A stretch of DNA of 64,000 nucleotides from an uncultured Acetatifactor sp. (lineage in GTDB: Bacteria; Bacillota; Clostridia; Lachnospirales; Lachnospiraceae), in contig NZ_CAJUCP010000016.1 of assembly GCF_910585425.1 (NCBI RefSeq), forward strand, positions 1 through 64,000, in the 5' to 3' direction. The notes under the pieces are model-generated. The model was not told the DNA's origin, searched no databases, and was given only the letters and a program-made list of their open reading frames with translations. Shown here piece after piece: positions 36,220 through 46,819 of this stretch (the first letter of the stretch is position 1; each line of letters opens with the position of its first letter). The position numbers and the translations under genes are program-made.

Positions 36220-36270
36220 AATTCGCAACTATATTTTATTGTTTTTTTATTCAATATGCCATTGCGAATT
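36220..36270 (-). promoter_or_regulatory. Inverted repeat at the head of the transporter genes
   Basis: Perfect 9-bp arms AATTCGCAA (36220-36228) and TTGCGAATT (36262-36270), with an AT-rich centre containing TTGAAT on the minus strand, 32 bp upstream of the binding-protein ATG. Looks like an operator around a promoter. Confidence 0.6.
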
Positions 36271-36317
36271 CAAACCTGAAGCTTACGATTTGGAACCTTA
36301 TGCCTTCTGTTCCCCTT

Positions 36318-38246
36318 CTATGGCTCCGCTGGCCCTCCCTGTACCTCAATCAAATCAATGGCGAAGGGCTGGCCCTCGTATCCTTTCAGCATGACGCAGT
36401 GTCGGCCGTCCCCGGGCAGCCCCAGCGCTTCATATACCATGCCAGAGGGCTCCGGCCTTTCTGCGCATAAATCCGCCGTGCCGTACAGGAAGCCGTCCAC
36501 CCAGATTTCCATATTGCCAAGCCCCGGCATCCTGGGCGCGAAAATCCGGAAGCCGTCTCCCCGGATATTCCACTTCGCGCACTGCCCGCCCGAGCCGATG
36601 TAGCCCCGCTCCGTCAAGAATCCCGCCTCCCGGGAAGGCTGCCAGGAGATATGCTGCATGGCCGCCAACAGAGCATCCTCCGCGCCATACCGCAGGGCAT
36701 AGCGTCCCGGAACTCCGTCTACCTCAAAGCATGAGCAGGTCAGGACAGAATATTCATGGGCGCACACAGCCAAAGGCCTGGCCTCCGTATCCGCCTCCCC
36801 GTCCCACACGGTATTTCCGTTTACCCGGACGGAAACCTTTCTGCCGGAAAGGACGGCTTCCAGAGCCTTCGGTGCTTCCGGGACCGTCCCACAGGCGAGG
36901 GGCTCTGTCCCTCCCCTGCTGTCACGGGCAAGAATCCTGTATCCTCCGCCCTCTCCCAGTTCCAGGCTCAGGGAAGAAGAGAACGTCTCGTCGGAAGCTA
37001 CGGCCAGCGCCTTGTGGTCGTCCGGTCCCAGTATCCCTCCGTAGCGCAGGAATACCTCGATCGTTCCCGTAAAGTCCATCTCCATTTTCAGCCTGTAGTC
37101 GCCGTAAGCCGCAAGAATCGGGGCAATGGACTTTCCCACATGCCCGGATATGGTGAATCCGTCATGAAAGGGCCTGTCCAGAGGCAGCGTCGCCACCGAA
37201 AGCGTCCCATGATCCCTCTCATCCTTGGAAGCATACATGACTACAAATCTATCATCATCCACGAACCCCTGTATGGTCTGTCCCCAGATTCCCGCGTGCT
37301 CATGGGCCAGAGGCCTGGCATGCCAGATGCTGCCTTCCTGAATCATGCTCCAGGCCGAAGGATGTTCCGCCCGCTCCAGATCCGCCGCGAACATCACCTG
37401 ATAATTGCGGTTTGCGGCCACCGAGGTGGCCGGAGCATATACCCTGCCGTCTCCCGGCGCCATGCAGAAGCAGAATTCCAGCAGGGCCGGATAATACCCC
37501 GGTCTGTCCCCGGAGAGAATCAGCCTGGGCACAGACCATTCGCCTTCCGGAGAGGGAGCCGTCATGCATGCCAGCCCCCACCCGTAGTAATCTCCGGAAT
37601 CCTGCAGCACAAAGGCGATCCAGTCTTTCTCCCGCTTAAAGACGGAGGATGCGTATCCCCTGTTGAAACGTCCCAGGTGGCGGTTGTCCTTCCTCAGCGA
37701 ATTGCTCCAGAACGGCTTTTCAAGCTTATGGAACGGGCCCTCGGGGTTTTCCGCCCACGCCAGCGCAGCCCCGCTGTCCGTTCCCAGCCAGCCCTCGTCG
37801 CGATCGATATGTCTGGCTCCCCAGTCGTAAGTCAGCCAGTACCTGTCCGCTTCCCCGTCATATGTCATCACCACATCCGGAAATCCCATCCTCGTGTCCT
37901 CAAGCCCGGGAAACCGGCAGTCAAAGTCCGGAAATCCAGGCCCCAGGCACTCCCAGCTCTTCCCCTTGTCTGCAGAGCGATAGATGAGGAAATGGGATTG
38001 CACCTCCGGCGCTTCCCCGGACCACACATAGCCGTAGGGGTACAGCCCTGCGTAGTAATACCACCACCCCGTCTTCGGATCCCGGAATATGGATCCGTTC
38101 ACCGCCCATTCATAGGGCGCTTCGGATACATGCACCGTTTCCCCGAGTTTCTCGAAGGCATCAAAGGACGGATCCCCCAATACAGGATGCCTGAGCCATG
38201 CCTCCCGTCTTTCCATTTTCGCATAGTCCATACCATTTTCCTCCAT
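36318..38246 (-). CDS. Beta-propeller glycoside hydrolase-like protein
   Basis: 642 residues, cytoplasmic (no signal). The first ~370 residues have blade repeats with acidic motifs (WAVNGSIFRDPKTGWWYYYAGLYPYG, GFPDVVMTYDGEADRYWLTYD, TDSGAALAWAENPEGPF) as in five-bladed GH43/GH117/GH130-type enzymes. The remainder is two beta-sandwich-like regions that may bind carbohydrate. The exact family cannot be assigned by eye. It follows the DMT transporter gene by one base (38248 and 38246), so it is co-transcribed. Confidence 0.7.
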   Translation of the reverse strand: MEENGMDYAKMERREAWLRHPVLGDPSFDAFEKLGETVHVSEAPYEWAVNGSIFRDPKTGWWYYYAGLYPYGYVWSGEAPEVQSHFLIYRSADKGKSWECLGPGFPDFDCRFPGLEDTRMGFPDVVMTYDGEADRYWLTYDWGARHIDRDEGWLGTDSGAALAWAENPEGPFHKLEKPFWSNSLRKDNRHLGRFNRGYASSVFKREKDWIAFVLQDSGDYYGWGLACMTAPSPEGEWSVPRLILSGDRPGYYPALLEFCFCMAPGDGRVYAPATSVAANRNYQVMFAADLERAEHPSAWSMIQEGSIWHARPLAHEHAGIWGQTIQGFVDDDRFVVMYASKDERDHGTLSVATLPLDRPFHDGFTISGHVGKSIAPILAAYGDYRLKMEMDFTGTIEVFLRYGGILGPDDHKALAVASDETFSSSLSLELGEGGGYRILARDSRGGTEPLACGTVPEAPKALEAVLSGRKVSVRVNGNTVWDGEADTEARPLAVCAHEYSVLTCSCFEVDGVPGRYALRYGAEDALLAAMQHISWQPSREAGFLTERGYIGSGGQCAKWNIRGDGFRIFAPRMPGLGNMEIWVDGFLYGTADLCAERPEPSGMVYEALGLPGDGRHCVMLKGYEGQPFAIDLIEVQGGPAEP

Positions 38247-38247
38247 T

Positions 38248-39126
38248 TCAAAAAGTATTTATCACAATCAGTGCGGCAATGCTGACTACAATGCCAACCG
38301 CGCTCTTCCTGCTGATTGGCTCCTTATAGAAGATTGCCGCAACCAACGCCGAGATTATCGTGCTGCCTCCGTTCACCAGCGAGAACAGGATGACCGCGGG
38401 AACGACCGCGGAAGCCTCTGTAGCCAGATAATTGATGACAAACAGCACCGTGGACACTGCCGCGCCGTATGCGAACAGCTCCTTTGTCATGATTTTCTCC
38501 GGTCTGCCGCCCGCTCTCCTGATATCGAAACAGCAGAATATGCCCAATAAGAGAAAGGCCGTCCCGAACGCCAGAAACGAAAATACGGACACCTCGCCCT
38601 CCGGCACATAAAGCGCGTAAAATTTCTGGGACAGCATGACGGTTCCGTTGGCGAGAAACGAGCCCAGCAGATACAGCAGGCTCTTCACGGAAAAGCCTTT
38701 GTAGATCTGTTTGGAGCAATCCACCAGCAGATACGCGGCATAAATCAGCCCGGCGATTCCGAAGCACTGCCATACGCTCAGCGGTTCCCCGAACAGGAAA
38801 ATGCCCGCCACGGAGGGAATGATCAGTCCGGCCGAGCCGAACAGCGTAGACAGCAGCAGCGTCCCGTTCTTCAGCGCCATCAGGCCGCACAGTGTGCTGC
38901 TGAACAGGGCAATTCCCCCCACTGCCGAAATCCCCGCGGCCTCACCCAGCCCCCTATAGCCTCCGGGCAGGAGCGCTGCCGCCAGCAGGGTACATAGCAG
39001 ATACTGATACGCCGTGCTTGTCAGCAGCTGCGTCCGACCGCCGATGCAGATGCTCATCCGTTTTGTATAAATGCTCTGAATGACTTTACAGAACAGAATC
39101 ACCCCAAGAATCCATGCCGCCTTCAT
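38248..39126 (-). CDS. DMT/EamA-type transporter
   Basis: 292 residues, ten hydrophobic helices in two EamA halves, ending in AVGIVVSIAALIVINTF. The ATG at 39126 has GGAGG 8 nt upstream; an ATG at 39132 is too near the site. It may export or import a small metabolite of the pathway. Placed between two glycosidases, so it likely serves the same sugar. Confidence 0.85.
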   Translation of the reverse strand: MKAAWILGVILFCKVIQSIYTKRMSICIGGRTQLLTSTAYQYLLCTLLAAALLPGGYRGLGEAAGISAVGGIALFSSTLCGLMALKNGTLLLSTLFGSAGLIIPSVAGIFLFGEPLSVWQCFGIAGLIYAAYLLVDCSKQIYKGFSVKSLLYLLGSFLANGTVMLSQKFYALYVPEGEVSVFSFLAFGTAFLLLGIFCCFDIRRAGGRPEKIMTKELFAYGAAVSTVLFVINYLATEASAVVPAVILFSLVNGGSTIISALVAAIFYKEPISRKSAVGIVVSIAALIVINTF

Positions 39127-39160
39127 ACTCATCTCCTCCGGGCCCCTTCCTTTCCACGCG

Positions 39161-40474
39161 CTACGCCCCAGCGGCCACGCTGACGCACAGCACTGTATCC
39201 CTTGCCAGCACTCCGGGCAGCGGACATTCTTCCCAGACCCGCTCCCCGTCTGTCACCCTGCATCCCGCCACCCTATAATCTCCCAGCTCCAGTTCTATCG
39301 GGACATCCTCCCCGGAGATATTGGAAATCATGATGCAGCCGGTTCCCTCTCCCAGAGCAGCCACCGCATACACGTTCTCCGCGTCGCATTGCAGTTTTAC
39401 CTGATCCCCGCAGAGACAGAGCTGCTGAAAGCCTACAAATGCGTAATATGCCTGGAACGGCTGTGCCGTCAGGGGATGGAACAGCCCTCCGTAGAATTCC
39501 ACCCCGAAACGCGCGTCATAGAACATGGCACTGTCCAGAGAAGAATCCTGCATCCCCAAAAGCATGGCAGCTGTCAGGGCGGCATGTCGGGCCGTGCCCC
39601 GCTGCCGGGGTTCACAGTTCCATTCGTTGCAGATATGTTCCGTAGACGCAAATCCCTCTTCATCCAGACGCCTCCTGGCATATGCGGCAAAGAACAGCGT
39701 GGCGGCCACATCTCCATAGCTGTGCCAGGAGAAGAAGTCCAGCGGGCATCGGTTGGCCTTCACATAAGAGAGGAACCCGTCAAAGAACTCCAGGAAGTAT
39801 TCCGTCCTGCCCGAAGACTTTGCCTCATCCACCGCTTTCCCGGCATCCATCGCCGCATAGAAGCCGCAGCTGCCATATCCGCCAATCTTCAGATGGGGGA
39901 ATCTCTCCTTCAGATACCTGGACGCCACGCCGTACAGTTGGTAGAATTCTTCCTTTGTCCCTCTCCACATCTGGTTTTCCATGACATCCTCATAGTTGTC
40001 CGGCTCATTCCAGATTTCCCAGTAGCGGATTCCATAGTGAAAGCCGTCCGCCCAGCCCTGGGTATAATGGCGTATCACCCCTTCACAGATTCTCGCCCAT
40101 TTCAGACAGTCCCTGGGAGGGGCAAGCCTGTAGGCCTTCGCCAGACATTCGTTCTCAATGGAGACGCCCAGCCGGAAGAACGGCTCCGTCCCACTCTCCA
40201 CAAGTGCGGTAATGAGCATATCTGTAAATGTAAAATCATACGATGCGGGATTCTCCGAATCCGCGTCAAAATCCCGGAACAAATTCGGAATATCCACATA
40301 CCTCCCGCCTCCCAGGAATCCTCCCACATCATGCAGCCGGGAATACGGGATTCCGGCCTCCGTGAGAAAGTGGAACATCCCGAAGTCAGTTCCGCAAAAC
40401 GGGGGCTGGCCGACTCCATGGAGCGGTTTCATCTTCCCCTTTTTTACATCAAAGTCCACTCTGATTTCTGCCAT
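39161..40474 (-). CDS. GH39-like glycosidase (beta-xylosidase-type)
   Basis: 437 residues from ATG 40474 after GGAGGTG. Clan GH-A signatures: YWEIWNEPDNYED with the acid/base Glu (about 163), and the later Glu in ICNEWNCEP (about 280) as probable nucleophile. The N-terminus MAEIRVDFDVKKGKMKPLHGVGQPPF and a short C-terminal beta sandwich fit GH39-type enzymes. No signal peptide, so it acts on sugars taken up by the ABC transporter. First gene of the 10-kb locus. Confidence 0.78.
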   Translation of the reverse strand: MAEIRVDFDVKKGKMKPLHGVGQPPFCGTDFGMFHFLTEAGIPYSRLHDVGGFLGGGRYVDIPNLFRDFDADSENPASYDFTFTDMLITALVESGTEPFFRLGVSIENECLAKAYRLAPPRDCLKWARICEGVIRHYTQGWADGFHYGIRYWEIWNEPDNYEDVMENQMWRGTKEEFYQLYGVASRYLKERFPHLKIGGYGSCGFYAAMDAGKAVDEAKSSGRTEYFLEFFDGFLSYVKANRCPLDFFSWHSYGDVAATLFFAAYARRRLDEEGFASTEHICNEWNCEPRQRGTARHAALTAAMLLGMQDSSLDSAMFYDARFGVEFYGGLFHPLTAQPFQAYYAFVGFQQLCLCGDQVKLQCDAENVYAVAALGEGTGCIMISNISGEDVPIELELGDYRVAGCRVTDGERVWEECPLPGVLARDTVLCVSVAAGA

Positions 40475-40627
40475 TTTGCACACCTCCATGCCCAGATTTT
40501 ATAATTTTTCTGCCCTGAATGCCATCCTGAAATCAAACCTGCGGATTATGAATTTAAACTTTCCATCTTTTTTGCCTGTTTTTTCTTTTACGATTAAAAA
40601 ATGGTGGAAAAAAATAGGAATTGTTGC

Positions 40628-40633
40628 TATAAT
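40628..40633 (+). promoter_or_regulatory. Extended -10 promoter for the DUF4190-like gene
   Basis: TGCTATAAT with a TG one base before TATAAT; the -35 region (TGGAAA) is poor. 54 bp before the ATG. Confidence 0.5.
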
Positions 40634-40686
40634 AGACTTTAGACCATAAAATCCTATGGTAGACCTTACAGAAAGGAACCTGATTC

Positions 40687-41145
40687 ATGGACAATAATCA
40701 GAACGGAAGCAATTGGAACGGCCATAACGGACAGCGGGACAGGTGGAACAGCTCATCCTCCGACAGCAGCTATTACAACCAGCCCACCCACAGGCCCTAC
40801 GGGCAGGCCTTCTCCGTCGCGTCGGCGGTATGCGGCCTCCTGTCCATGACCACCAGCTGCACGATCGTGCTGTCCCTGCCTTTGGGGGCGCTGGGCATCC
40901 TTTTCGCCTTCCTGGCCCACCGCTCCAAGAAGAAGATGAACTCCACCTGCGGCACGGGCCTCATCCTCTCCTGCGTGGGACTGACCACCGCGGTGTCCAT
41001 GATCGTCTATTCCTTTGTCATGCTGCCCTCGCTGATGCAGAACGATACGTTCCGCAATCAGGTCAATGCGGTGTCGCAGCGGCTCTACGGCATGGACTTC
41101 GATGAATTCATGGAGGGCGCTTACGGCTATTCTTTTGATGATTGA
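40687..41145 (+). CDS. DUF4190-like small membrane protein
   Basis: 152 residues. A 36-residue Asn/Ser/Gly-rich hydrophilic start leads to two helices (FSVASAVCGLLSMTTSCTIVLSLPLGALGILFAFLA and GLILSCVGLTTAVSMIVYSFV) of the DUF4190 pattern, with HRSKKKMN between them. AAAGGA lies before the ATG. The function of the family is unknown; usually single genes near envelope functions. Confidence 0.78.
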   Translation: MDNNQNGSNWNGHNGQRDRWNSSSSDSSYYNQPTHRPYGQAFSVASAVCGLLSMTTSCTIVLSLPLGALGILFAFLAHRSKKKMNSTCGTGLILSCVGLTTAVSMIVYSFVMLPSLMQNDTFRNQVNAVSQRLYGMDFDEFMEGAYGYSFDD

Positions 41146-41170
41146 TTTTTTATTTTAGGAGGTTTTTGTC

Positions 41171-41731
41171 ATGATGTTATCACCGGTCAGCGATATGGGA
41201 TATTCTTATTACGGCAATGTCCAGGCGGGTTATCGCCCGGGGCAGGGTTTCGAGTCTGCGGATGGCAGAACCGCCATCGGAGGGGAGGGCCAGGGCAGGA
41301 CAGCGATTGACGGCCTTAATCTCCCCGGGGATAAGGCGGAGGAGAAGAAGGGCAGATACGGCTTCGAAGATCCCGCGGAGGAATGCCAGACCTGCAAGGA
41401 GCGCAAGTACAAGGACGGCTCCGACGAGATGGTCTCCTTCAAGACCGCGCAGCATATCTCCCCGGAGAGCGCGGCTTCGGCTGTGCGGGCCCACGAGCAG
41501 GAGCATGTGTCCAACGCGTACAAGAAAGCCGCCATGAAGGACGGCAAGGTGGTCTCCGCCTCGGTGTCCATCCACACGGGGGTCTGTCCGGAGTGCGGCC
41601 GCACCTATGTATCCGGCGGCACTACCCACACCCAGATCAAATATTATAATGAAGACAATCCCTACCAACAGGATCTCAAGAGCGCGGACAGGGTGAAATA
41701 TGCGGGCATGAACCTTGACTACGCGGTGTAG
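41171..41731 (+). CDS. SprA-like protein with HExxH motif
   Basis: 186 residues with AGGAGG 8 nt before ATG. No signal peptide. Contains VRAHEQEHVSNAYKKAA (HExxH, about 116-120), typical of SprA-related proteins, and two Cys pairs: ECQTC (about 71-74) and CPECG (about 146-149), which could bind zinc. The motif suggests a metalloprotease, but its activity is not shown in this family as far as I know. It sits in a plus-strand trio with DUF4190 and DUF975 proteins. Confidence 0.72.
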   Translation: MMLSPVSDMGYSYYGNVQAGYRPGQGFESADGRTAIGGEGQGRTAIDGLNLPGDKAEEKKGRYGFEDPAEECQTCKERKYKDGSDEMVSFKTAQHISPESAASAVRAHEQEHVSNAYKKAAMKDGKVVSASVSIHTGVCPECGRTYVSGGTTHTQIKYYNEDNPYQQDLKSADRVKYAGMNLDYAV

Positions 41732-41776
41732 TCGTCCCGCCCACTGATTTCCCATATGGAGGAAAAGGCTCGACAC

Positions 41777-42529
41777 ATGAAACAGTACAAGAAAAACTAT
41801 GAACTGAAGAACGCGGCAAGGGACAGGCTGGAGGGCAAGTACAAGGGCGCCATATCGATCATGTTCCTGAGCTTCGTGATATCCTGGTTCGCGCGGCTGA
41901 TCGTCAATTCCGTGGCCAACAGCACCATGCGTTCCGTCTATGCCATGAGCGGTTCCGTCAGCGCGGCCCGGGCGGTGACCATCGTCTTCGATGTGGTGCT
42001 CCTGGCCGCCAACATCCTCTTAGGCGTCATGAACGCGGGGATAGCCCTCTATTTCCTGAACATTGCCTGCGGACAGCAGCCCTTCACCAGGGATTTGTTC
42101 TACGGGTTCAAAAACGATTCGAAGAAAGCCCTCGTGGTCTCCGCCGCCGTCACGCTGTGCAACACGGTGTGCCTGGGGCCGGGGCAGTACCTGTCCCAGA
42201 ATTTCCTGAATACCAGGGATGCCAAGTGGGTGCTGCCGGCGCTGCTGGCCACGGCAGTTGGGCTGTGCGTCTACGTCCCCATCTCCTTAGGGATAGCCAT
42301 GTCCTTCTTCCTGATGCTGGATTTCCCCGAGAAGTCCGGGAAGGAGACCCTGAAGCTGTGCTGGCGCCTCATGAAGGGGAACCGGAAGCGCCTGTTCCTG
42401 CTGGAGCTGAGCTTCCTGCCTTTGATGCTTCTGTGCCTCCTAAGCTTCGGCATCGGTTTCCTGTGGCTGGAGCCTTTCATGCAGATGACCTACACTTATT
42501 TCTTTCTCGATTTGATGAATCCCGCGTAA
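41777..42529 (+). CDS. DUF975-family membrane protein
   Basis: 250 residues with about five or six helices and the features of DUF975: NAARDRLEGKYKGAISI near the start and LKLCWRLMKGNRKRLFLLELSFLP in the second half. ATG 41777 is chosen as AAAGG/GGAGG lie upstream; an ATG at 41756 lacks a site. The function is unknown, and the gene lies in a membrane/secretion setting. Ends at a bidirectional terminator. Confidence 0.8.
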   Translation: MKQYKKNYELKNAARDRLEGKYKGAISIMFLSFVISWFARLIVNSVANSTMRSVYAMSGSVSAARAVTIVFDVVLLAANILLGVMNAGIALYFLNIACGQQPFTRDLFYGFKNDSKKALVVSAAVTLCNTVCLGPGQYLSQNFLNTRDAKWVLPALLATAVGLCVYVPISLGIAMSFFLMLDFPEKSGKETLKLCWRLMKGNRKRLFLLELSFLPLMLLCLLSFGIGFLWLEPFMQMTYTYFFLDLMNPA

Positions 42530-42534
42530 AAAGC

Positions 42535-42565
42535 CGGATGCTCTGCTGTGGCAGCAAAGCATCCG
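42535..42565. terminator. Bidirectional terminator between DUF975 gene and prfB
   Basis: CGGATGCT (42535-42542) pairs with AGCATCCG (42558-42565), with an inner CTGC/GCAG stem. T-rich on both sides: CTTTCTTTA (plus) and CTTTTTA (minus). Confidence 0.78.
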
Positions 42566-42617
42566 ACTTTCTTTATGGCCCTATTCCATGGTTTATTCCA
42601 TTGTTGCGTCTTCCATT

Positions 42618-43737
42618 TCACTGCTGCTTCTGCGTGACGCTGATCCACTTCAGATACCCGTTGATGAACAGATCCAGCCCACCGTCCAGCACCGCGTCCG
42701 TGTTGCCTGTCTCCACGTCCGTCCGCAGGTCCTTCACCATCTTGTACGGCTGCAGCACGTAGGATCGGATCTGGTTCCCCCAGCCGATGTCCTTCACCTC
42801 GCCCCGGATATCGGAGAGCTTCTCCACATTGGCCTCCTGCTTTAAGAGGAACAGCTTGGCCTTCAGCATCTGCATGGCCTTGTCCTTGTTCTGGAACTGG
42901 CTGCGCTCGTTCTGGCACTGCACCACTGTCCCCGTGGGGATGTGGGTGATGCGGATGGCGGAGGAGGTCTTGTTGATATGCTGCCCGCCTGCGCCGCTGC
43001 TTCGGTAGGTATCGATACGCAGGTCTTTCTCGTCAATCTCTACGTCCAAATCTTCCTCGATGTCCGGCATCACGTCCAGGGACACGAAAGAGGTCTGGCG
43101 CTTGCCCTGAGCGTTGAAGGGGGAAATCCGCACCAGCCTGTGGACGCCCTTCTCGGATTTCAGATAGCCGTAGGCATTGGTGCCGTTAACCTGGAAAGTC
43201 ACCGACTTGATGCCCGCCTCGTCCCCGTCCAGGAAGTCCAGCACTTCCAGATTGAAGCCCTTGCGCTCCGCCCATCTGGTGTACATGCGGTAGAGCATGC
43301 TGCACCAGTCGCAGCTCTCTGTGCCGCCTGCGCCCGCGTTGAGCTTCAGGATGGCATTGTTGGCATCGTACTCGCCGGAGAGCAGGGTGCCGATGCGCAG
43401 CTCCTCGAACTGCGCGATGAACTCGTCCAGTTCGCTGCGGATGTCGGGAATCAGGGAGGCGTCGTTCTCCTCGTATCCCATCTCGATGAGGGTCAGGATG
43501 TCCTCATACTGGCCGGAGAGCTTGTTGCAGCCCTCCACGGTGCCCTTTAAGTCTTTCAGGTCCTTCATTTTCTTGTTGGAGCTGTCGGGGTCGTCCCAGA
43601 AGCCCGGGGCTTCCATCTCCCGCTCCAGTTCTTCGATCCGCTTCACCTTGTTAGCGAGGTCAAAGTGAATCCCTCACTTCCGCTAATGGAGTTTCGTAGG
43701 ACTGTAGTTCTGTCTTCATCTGATCTAATTCTACCAC
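42618..43737 (-). CDS. prfB: Peptide chain release factor 2, with programmed +1 frameshift
   Basis: RF2 recognises UAA and UGA stop codons. Zero-frame part: GTG 43737, 25 codons (VELDQMKTELQSYETPLAEVRDSL), then the in-frame TGA at 43660-43662. The +1 frame continues from GAC 43661 to 42618 (347 codons), total 372 residues, the usual RF2 length. The stop-recognition SPF is in RISPFNAQGK, and GGQ in SGAGGQHINKTSSA. GAAGGTG lies before the GTG. It is downstream of secA and two micro-genes, an arrangement familiar from Firmicutes. Confidence 0.95.
43659..43674 (-). promoter_or_regulatory. prfB: prfB frameshift site
   Basis: On the minus strand AGGGATTCACTTTGAC: an internal Shine-Dalgarno-like AGGG, then CTT-T-GAC. 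The ribosome pauses at UGA when RF2 is low and slips +1, so RF2 autoregulates. Known mechanism; all elements are visible. Confidence 0.93.
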
Positions 43738-43789
43738 TTAACGTCACCTTCTTTCTGTAAAATCATTTTGTCGAACCTTTTGCCGCAGT

Positions 43790-43936
43790 TTATCCGGCAT
43801 TTTCTTTTTTTGCTTCAACGGGAAATTCGATTCCCAGTATTTCCATCAAATTCCGGTATGCTTCCATCTCCGTGCTGCCTCTCTGGGCTTCTTTAATTAA
43901 GAATCTCTGCATCTCTTCCTTCGTCATCGATTCCAT
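43790..43936 (-). CDS. Micro-protein between secA and prfB (48 residues)
   Basis: ATG 43936 with an excellent AAAAGGAGG site 5 nt upstream. The sequence starts MESMTKEEMQRFLIKEAQRG and is helical and acidic, ending FPVEAKKENAG. No known domain. Spaced 52 bp from the prfB GTG. Its strong ribosome site supports translation. Confidence 0.6.
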   Translation of the reverse strand: MESMTKEEMQRFLIKEAQRGSTEMEAYRNLMEILGIEFPVEAKKENAG

Positions 43937-44013
43937 TCTGCCTCCTTTTCCGCATTCATTGTACCATCTTTCGTATACTATGAAACGCTCTCTTGTGCAG
44001 CATCCCGTCCGGC

Positions 44014-44133
44014 TTATTCCGCTTTTTCTTCCCTCGGCTTCGCGTCCACGATTCTTCTGATCAATTCCAGAATCTCATGCTCCGTATGGCCTTTTTCATC
44101 GCACCACTCAATGACTTCTTTGATTTCTTTCAT
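44014..44133 (-). CDS. Micro-protein downstream of secA (39 residues)
   Basis: ATG 44133, 7 nt after the secA stop. The sequence starts MKEIKEVIEWCDEKGHTEHE, charged and helical. The ribosome site is weak (AAGGA about 11-13 nt away), so translation may be coupled to secA. No known domain. Confidence 0.45.
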   Translation of the reverse strand: MKEIKEVIEWCDEKGHTEHEILELIRRIVDAKPREEKAE

Positions 44134-44140
44134 CTACATA

Positions 44141-46705
<2,565 letters not shown>

Positions 46706-46751
46706 GGTTGTCCATACCTTTCTATGGCTTTGTATAAAAGCCCTGCCCTTT

Positions 46752-46780
46752 ATTGTACCAGATTTGTCCAGGGGATTCAA
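46752..46780 (-). promoter_or_regulatory. Promoter of secA
   Basis: On the minus strand TTGAAT (46780-46775), 17-nt spacer, TACAAT (46757-46752). 46 bp before the secA GTG. Confidence 0.75.
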
Positions 46781-46819
46781 CACTTAGCTGACGGAAGATA
46801 TGAATATTTCATCAATATT

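Noticed and set aside
36756..38285. 509-residue plus-strand frame over the propeller enzyme
   Set aside because: Antisense to a gene with clear family motifs; composition is Arg/Pro-rich, as expected of a shadow.
43659..43737. prfB as a frameshifted pseudogene
   Set aside because: The break is the known CTT-TGA-C autoregulatory site with AGGG before it.
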